A stretch of 64,000 nucleotides of DNA from Massilia psychrophila (GTDB taxonomy: Bacteria > Pseudomonadota > Gammaproteobacteria > Burkholderiales > Burkholderiaceae_D), in assembly GCF_002760665.1 (NCBI RefSeq), contig NZ_PDOB01000002.1, positions 124,001-188,000 of the forward strand. Reading direction: 5' to 3'. The notes beneath the pieces are model-generated. The model saw only the letters and a program-made list of their open reading frames with translations. It was not told the origin of the DNA and did not search any database. Positions 57,146 through 64,000 of this stretch are shown one piece after another. A program made the translations under genes and the position numbers. Within the stretch, counting starts at the first letter, position 1. Every line of letters begins with the position of its first letter.

Positions 57146-58468
57146 TTAGGTCATCCCCGCCCGCTGGTGCACCAGCCGTCCACCTGAATAGGTAGCGCCG
57201 ATGGCGCGGTCGTCGCCCAGCAGCGCCAGTGCGAACAGCAGTTCTTCGAGGTTGTTGCACTCGGCGCTGCGGCGCGCCAGCAGCGGCGTCGCCTGCAAGT
57301 CGACGACGATGAAGTCAGCTTCAAGGCCGGGCGTGAAATTGCCGATCGACCCTTCCAGGCGCATGCTGCGCGCCGCGCCCAGGGTGGCCAAATAAAACAT
57401 GCGCGCCGCCGGCAGGTAGCTGCCCTTCATGCGCGCCACCTTGTACGCTTCGTTCATTGTGTGGAACATCGAGAACGAGGTGCCGGCGCCGACGTCGGAC
57501 GCCAGCGACAGCGTCACCGAAGCGGCGTCGGCGCCTTCGAAGTCGAACAGGCCGCTGCCCAAGAACAGGTTGGAGGTCGGGCAGACCGCCACCGCGGCCC
57601 CGCTCTCGGCCATGCGCGCGAAGTCGCGCTCATCGAACCAGATGCAGTGGCCCAGCATCGTGCGCTGGCGCAGCAGGCCGACACTGTCGTACACGTCGAG
57701 ATAGCTGCGCGAGGCCGGGAACAGCGACTGGACCCAGCGGCATTCGTCCGGGTTTTCCGACACGTGGGTCTGGATGAACGTATCCGGATAGGCTTGCGCC
57801 AGTTCGCCGGCCAGGCGCAGCTGGGTGTCGGTCGACGTCGGTGCGAAGCGCGGCGTGATGGCGTACAGCGAGCGGCCGTGCTTGTGCCATTTTTTGATCA
57901 GATCTTCGCTGTCACGCGCCCCGCCCTCGGCGGTATCGGCGAGAAAGTCGGGGCAGTTGCGGTCCATCAGGATCTTGCCGGCGACCATGCGCAAGCCGCG
58001 CGCCTCGCTGGCCTCAAAAAAAGCGTCGACCGACTCCTTGTGCACGGTGCAGTAGACCATCGCGGTGGTGGTGCCGCAGCGCAGCAGCTCGTCGAGGAAG
58101 AACTCGGCCACCTCGCGTCCGTGTGCCGGATCGGCGAACTGGCGCTCGGTCGGGAACGTGTACGTTTCCAGCCACGGCAACAGACCCGGCGCGGGCGAGG
58201 CGATCATGTCGGTCTGCGGGAAATGCAGGTGGGTGTCGATGAAGCCGGGCATGATCAGCTTGCCGCGGTAATCGACGACGTTCGTCCCTTCGGCCAGCAG
58301 TGGAGCCAATTGTGCATAGTCGCCGGCGGCGTGGATCTTGTCGCCGTCGACCAGCAGCAAGCCGTCCTCATGCCAGCAATAGGCATGTTCGGCGAACGCC
58401 GGGTCGGCGTGAAAATGCAGCAAGCTGGCTCGGTAAGCGCGCAGGTGAAGCGGTGTTGCTATCGACAT
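57146..58468 (-). CDS. guaD: Guanine deaminase
   Basis: 440 residues from ATG 58468 (a TTG lies directly before it). Amidohydrolase superfamily: GFIDTHLHFPQTD (two zinc His), TTTAMVYCTVHKES, FIQTHVSEN, LGHCIWF and SLASDVGAGTSFSMF. It deaminates guanine to xanthine, the substrate of the xanthine dehydrogenase encoded directly upstream in the operon (22 bp gap). Confidence 0.94.
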   Translation of the reverse strand: MSIATPLHLRAYRASLLHFHADPAFAEHAYCWHEDGLLLVDGDKIHAAGDYAQLAPLLAEGTNVVDYRGKLIMPGFIDTHLHFPQTDMIASPAPGLLPWLETYTFPTERQFADPAHGREVAEFFLDELLRCGTTTAMVYCTVHKESVDAFFEASEARGLRMVAGKILMDRNCPDFLADTAEGGARDSEDLIKKWHKHGRSLYAITPRFAPTSTDTQLRLAGELAQAYPDTFIQTHVSENPDECRWVQSLFPASRSYLDVYDSVGLLRQRTMLGHCIWFDERDFARMAESGAAVAVCPTSNLFLGSGLFDFEGADAASVTLSLASDVGAGTSFSMFHTMNEAYKVARMKGSYLPAARMFYLATLGAARSMRLEGSIGNFTPGLEADFIVVDLQATPLLARRSAECNNLEELLFALALLGDDRAIGATYSGGRLVHQRAGMT

Positions 58469-58490
58469 CAAAGATACTTTCCCAATACAG

Positions 58491-59492
58491 TCATGCAGAG
58501 CCTACCAGCCGCATCAAAGGTGCGCCGGCGTCGGCGCGGCAGCCAGCTTCCCATAAAATCAACAATTGTGCGCACACCGAGGCGGCGATCACGGCCGGCT
58601 CCTTGCTGGTGATGCCGGCCAGGCCGATCGGGCACGCCATCGCCTCGATGCGGGCGCAATCGAAACCGCGCGCGCGCAGCCGGTGTTCGAACTGCTGGCG
58701 CTTGGTGTTCGAGCCGATCAGGCCGAACCAGCCGACGTCACCGCGCGCGAGGATGGCTTCGGCCAGGCGCTGGTCGAGCGCGTGGCTGTGGGTCATGACC
58801 AGGTAGCTGGCCCCTGGCGGCGCATCCGCCACCATCGATTCGAGCGCATCGGTCGCTTCGATGCTGACGTTGGCCGGAACGTCACGCGGGAACATGTCGT
58901 CGCGCTCGTCGACCCAGGTGATGGTGCAAGGCAGGTCGGCCATCGCACGCACAACGGCGGCGCCGACATGGCCGGCGCCGAACAGCACCAGGTGAGCGCG
59001 CGGCGCCGCCACCGGCGCCACCAGCCAGCGGCGGCCATCCTGTTCCTGCATGACGTGGGCGCCGCGGGTGCGCGTAAAGACGGGTACTGGCGCGCCGGCG
59101 AGCTGCCCGCCGGCGCCGTCGAACAATGCGCTGTCGGGCGCGCCATCCAGCGCGGCCAGGCGCCAGGTATCAATAGTGCGGCGCCCGGCCAGCATCCGCG
59201 CCTGTTGCGGCTCCACCAGTTCGAACGCCAGGTGCACCACCCCGCCGCAGCACTGGCCCAGGCTGGGACCGAGCGCGAAGCGTTCGAAGTGGCGCGCGCG
59301 CGCGTCAAGCAGCATGGCGCGGCCGATGCCGATGGCGCGCCATTCGAGGTGGCCGCCGCCGACCGTGCCGGCCAGTGCGGCTGCGGCCACTACCATGCGC
59401 GCGCCCGGCTCGCGCGGACCGGAGCCTTCGACGATGGCGACCGTCACCAGCACCGCCGGTTCGCGCGCCGCCAGGGTCCATTCGTCCATCAT
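58491..59492 (-). CDS. xdhC: Xanthine dehydrogenase accessory protein XdhC
   Basis: 333 residues. Conserved VEGSGPREPGARMVV and LGPSLGQCCGGVVHLAFE (Cys pair that handles the molybdenum cofactor) in the N-terminal half; Rossmann-type LVLFGAGHVGAAVVRAMADL and VMTHSHALDQ in the C-terminal half. XdhC sulfurates and inserts the cofactor into XdhB. Its start overlaps the xdhB stop by 4 bp (ATGA). Confidence 0.94.
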   Translation of the reverse strand: MMDEWTLAAREPAVLVTVAIVEGSGPREPGARMVVAAAALAGTVGGGHLEWRAIGIGRAMLLDARARHFERFALGPSLGQCCGGVVHLAFELVEPQQARMLAGRRTIDTWRLAALDGAPDSALFDGAGGQLAGAPVPVFTRTRGAHVMQEQDGRRWLVAPVAAPRAHLVLFGAGHVGAAVVRAMADLPCTITWVDERDDMFPRDVPANVSIEATDALESMVADAPPGASYLVMTHSHALDQRLAEAILARGDVGWFGLIGSNTKRQQFEHRLRARGFDCARIEAMACPIGLAGITSKEPAVIAASVCAQLLILWEAGCRADAGAPLMRLVGSA

Positions 59493-61834
59493 GCGGCTCC
59501 ACCAATCGCCCCTTCAACGGCGGCGATCGACTTGAGGATTTCTTCGCAGGTCGCCGGCGCATTGAGCGGCGGGTTGACCTTGTGATCACCGACCGCTGAG
59601 ACGGCGTCGCGGATAGCGAAAAAAACCGAGAACGCCAGCAGCAGCGGCGGCTCGCCCACCGCTTTCGAGCGGTGAATGTTGTCGGCGACGTTGGCGTTGT
59701 CGTACAGTTTGACGCGGAAGTCTTGCGGGCAGTCCGACACGGCGGGAATCTTGTAGGTCGACGGCGCATGCGTCATCAACTTGCCGGCGCTGTTCCACCA
59801 CAACTCTTCGGTGGTGAGCCAGCCCATGCCCTGGATAAAAGCGCCCTCGACCTGGCCGATGTCGATCGCCGGGTTGAGCGAGCGGCCGGCGTCGTACAGC
59901 ACGTCGGCGCGCAGCAGCTTCGATTCGCCGGTAAGGGTATCGACGACGACTTCAGAAACAGCTGCGCCGTAGGCAAAATAGGAAAACGGATTGCCGCTCA
60001 TGGTTTTTGGATCCCAGTGCAGGCCAGGGGTCGCATAAAAGCCGTCGGACCACAGCTGCACGCGCGCCAGGTATGCCTTTTGCACCAGCTCCGGGAAGCG
60101 CACCTGGCGGCCGTTGACGAACACCGTGTCGGCCGCGAAGCACACCGCCTCGATGTCGCCGCCATACAGCTTGACGGCGTAGGCGGCCAGGCGGTTGCGG
60201 ATCTGGCGCGCCGCATCCTGCGCCGCCTTGCCGTTCAGGTCGGCGCCAGTCGACGCCGCCGTGGCCGAGGTATTGGCCACCTTGCTGGTGTCGGTCGCGG
60301 TGGCGCGCACGTTGGCCATGTCGACGCCCAGTTCGTGGGCCACCACCTGCATCACCTTGGTGTTGATGCCCTGCCCCATTTCGGTGCCGCCGTGGTTGAC
60401 CAGGATAGAGCCGTCGACGTAGACGTGGACCAGGGCGCCGGCCTGGTTCAGGTGGGTGACGTTGAAGGCGATGCCAAATTTTACCGGCGTGAGCGCGAGA
60501 CCTTTCTTGAGCACCGGGCTGGCGCGGTTGAAGGCGGTAATCGCTTCGCGGCGGGCGCGGTAGTCGCTCGATGCTTCGAGTTCCGCCGCCAGTGCGTCGA
60601 TGACGTTGTCGACGACTACCTGGCCGTACGGCGTGACGTTGCGGCCCTCACCTTCCTTGCCGTAAAAATTGAGGCGGCGGATGTCGAGCGGGTCGCGCCC
60701 GAGCTTGCGGGCGATGTCGTCGATCACGTATTCGATGGCGATCGCGCCCTGCGGTCCGCCGAAGCCGCGAAAAGCGGTGTTCGACTGGGTGTTGGTCTTG
60801 CCGCAGGCGGCGCGGATGTCGACATCCGACAGATAATACGTGTTGTCGAAGTGGCAGACCGCGCGCGTGGCGACCGGCCCCGACAGGTCGGCCGAGTAGC
60901 CGGCGCGGGTCACCATGTCGACCTTGGCGGCGAGGATACGGCCATCCGCGGCGTAGCCGACCTCGTATTCGTAATGAAAGCAGTGGCGTTTGCCGGTGAC
61001 GAGCATGTCGTCGTCGCGGTCGGCGCGCAGCTTGACCGGACGTTTCAGTTTCGCCGCCGCGATCGCCGCCGCCGCGCACCACAGTGCCGACTGCGATTCC
61101 TTGCCGCCGAAGCCGCCGCCCATGCGCCGGCATTCGACGACGATGTTATGCGAGTGGACGCCGAGCGCGTGGGCGACGACATGCTGCATCTCGCTCGGGT
61201 GCTGGGTCGAGCACAGCACCAGCATGCCCTTGTCTTCCTGCGGCACCGCGTAGGCGATCTGGCCTTCCAGGTAAAACTGCTCCTGGCCACCGACGTACAG
61301 TTCGCCTTTGACAAAATGGGGCGCAGCTTCGTACGCCTGGCGGTAATCGCCGCGCGTCAACCGCATCGGCGGCAGCACGTACGACTGCGCTGCCTTGGCC
61401 GCCTGCGGCGTCAGGATCGCCGGCAGGTCTTCGTAGACGATGTCAGCCAGGCGGGCGGCGCGGCGCGCCTGGTCGTGGGTGGTGGCGACAACGATAAACA
61501 TCGGCTGGCCGACGTACATGACGACGCCGTCGGCGAAAATCGGGTCGTCGTGGATGATCGGGCCGCAGTCGTTCAGGCCGGGGATGTCGCTGGCGGCGAA
61601 CACGTTCACCACGCCGGCGGCGGCGGCTACCCTTGAAAAATCCGTCGCGACGATGCGCGCGTGCGGCTTCGACGACAGCCCGAGGGCGCCGTGCAAGGTG
61701 CCCTGCACTTCCGGGATGTCATCGGTGTAGGTGGCCTGGCCGAGCACGTGCAGCGCGGCCGATTCATGGGCGCGCGGGACGCCGACGGCCTTCCATGCGG
61801 CTTCTTTCAATCCTGGGACGCCGGCGTCGTTCAT
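59489..61834 (-). CDS. xdhB: Xanthine dehydrogenase, molybdopterin-binding subunit
   Basis: 781 residues. GQATYTDDIPEVQGTLHGAL (domain start), VECRRMGGGFGGKESQ and AFRGFGGPQGAIAIEYV (cofactor/substrate loops), HGGTEMGQGINTKVMQVVA and a C-terminal GEPPLLLAFSVFFAIRDAV with the catalytic Glu before PPLL. It oxidises hypoxanthine and xanthine to urate. Overlaps xdhA and xdhC by 4 bp each. Confidence 0.96.
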   Translation of the reverse strand: MNDAGVPGLKEAAWKAVGVPRAHESAALHVLGQATYTDDIPEVQGTLHGALGLSSKPHARIVATDFSRVAAAAGVVNVFAASDIPGLNDCGPIIHDDPIFADGVVMYVGQPMFIVVATTHDQARRAARLADIVYEDLPAILTPQAAKAAQSYVLPPMRLTRGDYRQAYEAAPHFVKGELYVGGQEQFYLEGQIAYAVPQEDKGMLVLCSTQHPSEMQHVVAHALGVHSHNIVVECRRMGGGFGGKESQSALWCAAAAIAAAKLKRPVKLRADRDDDMLVTGKRHCFHYEYEVGYAADGRILAAKVDMVTRAGYSADLSGPVATRAVCHFDNTYYLSDVDIRAACGKTNTQSNTAFRGFGGPQGAIAIEYVIDDIARKLGRDPLDIRRLNFYGKEGEGRNVTPYGQVVVDNVIDALAAELEASSDYRARREAITAFNRASPVLKKGLALTPVKFGIAFNVTHLNQAGALVHVYVDGSILVNHGGTEMGQGINTKVMQVVAHELGVDMANVRATATDTSKVANTSATAASTGADLNGKAAQDAARQIRNRLAAYAVKLYGGDIEAVCFAADTVFVNGRQVRFPELVQKAYLARVQLWSDGFYATPGLHWDPKTMSGNPFSYFAYGAAVSEVVVDTLTGESKLLRADVLYDAGRSLNPAIDIGQVEGAFIQGMGWLTTEELWWNSAGKLMTHAPSTYKIPAVSDCPQDFRVKLYDNANVADNIHRSKAVGEPPLLLAFSVFFAIRDAVSAVGDHKVNPPLNAPATCEEILKSIAAVEGAIGGAA

Positions 61835-63324
61835 GCGCTCTCTCCTTCAGCGCGGGCGGCGAACACGTTGACTTCATTCGCAGTCAACGGCTGGTCGGCG
61901 CGCGTCTCGAACCAGAAACGGCGCAGCAGGTTTTGCGCGGCCTTCAGGCGGTAGGCGCTGGAGGCGCGCATGTCGGACAGCGGCGCGACATCCTCGGCCA
62001 GCATCGCCATCGCTTGTTTCAGCGTCGCTTCGCTCCATTGGCGGCCAATCAGCAGCGCTTCGGTGCGGGCGGCGCGTTGCGGCGTCGCCGCCATGCCGCC
62101 GAAGGCGATGCGGGCATCGGCAATCAGGTCACATTTACCCTCGCCGTCGAAACGAAACGCGAACGCCGCGCACACCGCCGAGATATCCTGGTCGAAGCGC
62201 TTGGCCAATTTATATGCACGGAACTGCACGCCGGCGCGCGGCATGGGCACCCGCACCGCCTGCACGAACTCGCCCGGCCTTACATCCTTTTGCTGGTAGC
62301 CGAGGTAAAAATCTTCCAGCGGCATGGCGCGCGTGCCGCTGGCCCCCCGCAGCACCAGTTCGGCGCCGAGCGCGATCAACCACGGCATCGAGTCGCCGAT
62401 CGGCGAGCCGTTGGCGACGTTGCCGCCCAGGGTGCCGGCGTTACGGATCGGCCTCGATGCGAAGCGCCGCCACATCTCGGACAGCTGCGCCGGGTAGTGC
62501 TCGCACACTGCCCGGTAGGCGTCGTCGAGCGTGGCGCCGGCGCCGATCCCGATCGTGCCGGAAGCTTGCGTGATGGTCTTGAGCGCATCGACGTGGCCGA
62601 TATAAATGATGTCGCCGATCTGGCGCAGCTGCTTGGTGACCCACAGGCCGACGTCGGTCGAGCCGGCCAGCAACAGCGCCTGCGGATGTTCGGCGCGCAC
62701 CCGCACCAGTTCGTCGATGGTGCGCGGGGCGAAAAAGCTGTGGCCGCCGGCGCGGTAAGTGGCCATCGCATCACGCTTCAATGCCGCCAGCTGGGCCGCA
62801 AGGGCGGCACGGTCGAACCCGACGGGCGGCAATTCGCCCATGCGGCGCGCGGCGTCGATGATCGGGCGGTAACCGGTGCAGCGGCACAGGTTGCCGGACA
62901 GGGCGTCGTCGATCTGGCAGCGGCTCGGCTGCCTGCCGTCCTGTGTCAGGTACATGGCCCACAGCGACATGACGAAGCCGGGCGTGCAGAACCCGCACTG
63001 GGAGCCGTGGCATTCGACCATCGCCTGCTGCACCGGGTGCAGCAGGCGATCGGCTTGCTGTATGTCTTCCACCGAGAACAGCGCGCGGCCGTCGAGCGTA
63101 GCGGCGAACTGGATGCAGGAATTGACGGCCTTTAGCGCCAGCTCGCCGTTTTCCAGCGAACCGATGACCACCATGCAGGCGCCGCAGTCGCCTTCGGCGC
63201 AACCTTCCTTGGTGCCGGTGCAATGCAGGTCCTCGCGCAAATACTGCAGCACGGTGCGGGTTGGCGCGATGTCGGCGAGCTCGTGGACCTTGCCTTGATA
63301 ATAAAAACGGATCGGTTCTGACAT
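61831..63324 (-). CDS. xdhA: Xanthine dehydrogenase, Fe-S/FAD subunit
   Basis: 497 residues. Two [2Fe-2S] sites: GCAEGDCGACMV in the plant-ferredoxin-like domain and QCGFCTPGFVMS with NLCRCTGYRP in the helical domain. The FAD domain follows (LLLAGSTDVGLWVTKQLR, NAGTLGGNVANGSPIGD). It passes electrons from XdhB to NAD. First gene of the xdhA-xdhB-xdhC-guaD run, 84 bp downstream of puuE. Confidence 0.96.
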   Translation of the reverse strand: MSEPIRFYYQGKVHELADIAPTRTVLQYLREDLHCTGTKEGCAEGDCGACMVVIGSLENGELALKAVNSCIQFAATLDGRALFSVEDIQQADRLLHPVQQAMVECHGSQCGFCTPGFVMSLWAMYLTQDGRQPSRCQIDDALSGNLCRCTGYRPIIDAARRMGELPPVGFDRAALAAQLAALKRDAMATYRAGGHSFFAPRTIDELVRVRAEHPQALLLAGSTDVGLWVTKQLRQIGDIIYIGHVDALKTITQASGTIGIGAGATLDDAYRAVCEHYPAQLSEMWRRFASRPIRNAGTLGGNVANGSPIGDSMPWLIALGAELVLRGASGTRAMPLEDFYLGYQQKDVRPGEFVQAVRVPMPRAGVQFRAYKLAKRFDQDISAVCAAFAFRFDGEGKCDLIADARIAFGGMAATPQRAARTEALLIGRQWSEATLKQAMAMLAEDVAPLSDMRASSAYRLKAAQNLLRRFWFETRADQPLTANEVNVFAARAEGESA

Positions 63325-63383
63325 GCTTGCCTCGGTTTTCTCCCAGCTTGACAGCTTGATAGGTTAACACCACGGGCACGCTA

Positions 63384-63415
63384 GGTTATACCGAATCGAT
63401 GATGTTGGTTATACC
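63384..63415. promoter_or_regulatory. Duplicated GGTTATACC in puuE-xdhA gap
   Basis: GGTTATACC occurs at 63384-63392 and 63407-63415, 23 bp apart, about 60-90 bp before the xdhA start; the second copy overlaps the puuE stop. It is a near-palindromic element and may be an operator for the xdh operon. Confidence 0.35.
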
Positions 63416-64000
63416 TTATTTTCCATACTAAAGGGGGTGGGGGCAGGATGAACCGCGCGCCAGTGCTCGGCGATGTCGATCCTGCGCGCGACCCACACCT
63501 TGTCGTGCCGTGCCACATAATCGAGAAAACGCGCCAGCGCGGCAGCCCTGCCCGGCCGGCCGATGATGCGACAATGCAAGCCGATCGACAACATCTTCGG
63601 CTGGTTTTGGCCGGCCGGATCGCCTTCGGCGTACAGCACGTCAAAGGCATCCTTGAGGTAATCGAAGAACTGGGTGCCGCAATTAAAACCCTGCATGGCG
63701 GCGAAGCGCATGTCATTGGTATCGAGGGTATAAGGCACGACCAGCTGCGCCCTGACGGTGCCTTGCACCGCAACCGGGTCCCAGAACGGCAGGTCGTCGC
63801 CATAATTGTCGGCGTCGTAGGCAAAGCCGCCGTGCTCGACGACGAGGCGGCGGGTATTTGGCGAATCGCGCCCGGTGTACCAGCCGAGCGGAGCAAAGCC
63901 GGTCAGTTCGCGCATGATGTGCACCGCTTCGGCCATGTGGGCGCGCTCGGTCGCCTCGTCGATGTGCTGGTACGAGATCCATTTCAGGCCGTGGCAGGCG
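63409..64000 (-). CDS. puuE: Allantoinase PuuE, C-terminal part (continues past window)
   Basis: The frame is open to the window edge; the first complete codons read ACHGLKWISYQHIDEATERA, the metal-site region of polysaccharide-deacetylase-type allantoinase. It continues with HIMRELTGFAPLGWYTGRDS, RLVVEHGGFAYDADNYGDDL and GFNCGTQFFDYLKDAFD, all typical of PuuE. The enzyme hydrolyses allantoin to allantoate without a classical amidohydrolase fold. It links the OHCU decarboxylase and allantoate amidohydrolase activities encoded at 8.5 kb. The N-terminal third lies outside the window. Confidence 0.93.
   Translation of the reverse strand, partial: ACHGLKWISYQHIDEATERAHMAEAVHIMRELTGFAPLGWYTGRDSPNTRRLVVEHGGFAYDADNYGDDLPFWDPVAVQGTVRAQLVVPYTLDTNDMRFAAMQGFNCGTQFFDYLKDAFDVLYAEGDPAGQNQPKMLSIGLHCRIIGRPGRAAALARFLDYVARHDKVWVARRIDIAEHWRAVHPAPTPFSMENKV

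Noticed and set aside
59672-61636. Open frame of 654 codons antisense to xdhB
   Set aside because: No domain; xdhB on the other strand shows all molybdopterin motifs.

Overview
The window looks like chromosomal DNA of a high-GC betaproteobacterium. The best guess is Oxalobacteraceae (Massilia, Duganella or Janthinobacterium type). This rests on gene content, an Oar-like TonB receptor, MipA/OmpV, PuuD-type urate oxidation and the style of the intergenic palindromic repeats; no database search was possible. Almost the whole 64 kb serves one theme: breakdown of nucleic acids, nucleosides, purines and pyrimidines.

Layout. 1-4.9 kb: end of an unrecognised protein, a tRNA-Pro 3'-end-like sequence (possible attachment site), an exported M16 peptidase, a glycine-zipper protein and two tiny genes. 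4.9-11.7 kb: purine-ring catabolism and nitrogen: an M20 hydrolase, membrane urate hydroxylase puuD, a LysR regulator, a fused OHCU decarboxylase/allantoate amidohydrolase, and an Amt ammonium transporter behind a textbook sigma-54 promoter with two NtrC-type sites. 11.75-21.7 kb (minus): a complete reductive pyrimidine operon (omega-aminotransferase, semialdehyde dehydrogenase, preT, preA, NCS1 transporter, dihydropyrimidinase, beta-ureidopropionase), divergent from a mocR-rutR regulator pair, with a RutR-box-like palindrome between them. 24-27.5 kb: GNAT enzyme, a LytS/LytTR-type two-component system with small membrane proteins, and a glyoxalase-family gene remnant.

27.6-36.3 kb (minus): a nucleoside operon xapA-like PNP, deoB, deoC, two-domain ALDH16-type dehydrogenase, deoA, cdd and a two-part deaminase-like protein. 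It is divergent from psuK-psuG-lysR. 39.8-44.5 kb: a BMP-family nucleoside ABC importer. An 18-bp sequence downstream of the xapA promoter recurs inverted upstream of the importer, suggesting shared control. 44.5-47.4 kb: DUF2306 protein and a second LytTR two-component system. 47.5-56.8 kb (minus): an envelope set: MipA/OmpV, S1/P1 nuclease, 5'-nucleotidase lipoprotein, Oar-like TonB receptor and exported adenosine deaminase. 57.1-64 kb (minus): guanine deaminase, xdhC, xdhB, xdhA and the end of puuE allantoinase.

Read together, secreted nuclease and nucleotidase would release nucleosides outside the inner membrane, the ABC system would import them, deo/cdd/psu enzymes would split them, and the bases would go to the Pre/Hyd pathway (pyrimidines) or guanine deaminase, xanthine dehydrogenase, PuuD, OHCU decarboxylase, PuuE and allantoate amidohydrolase (purines), with ammonium handled by Amt. 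Short nonanucleotide tandem repeats lie at several gene ends, and three kinds of longer palindromic repeat lie between genes.
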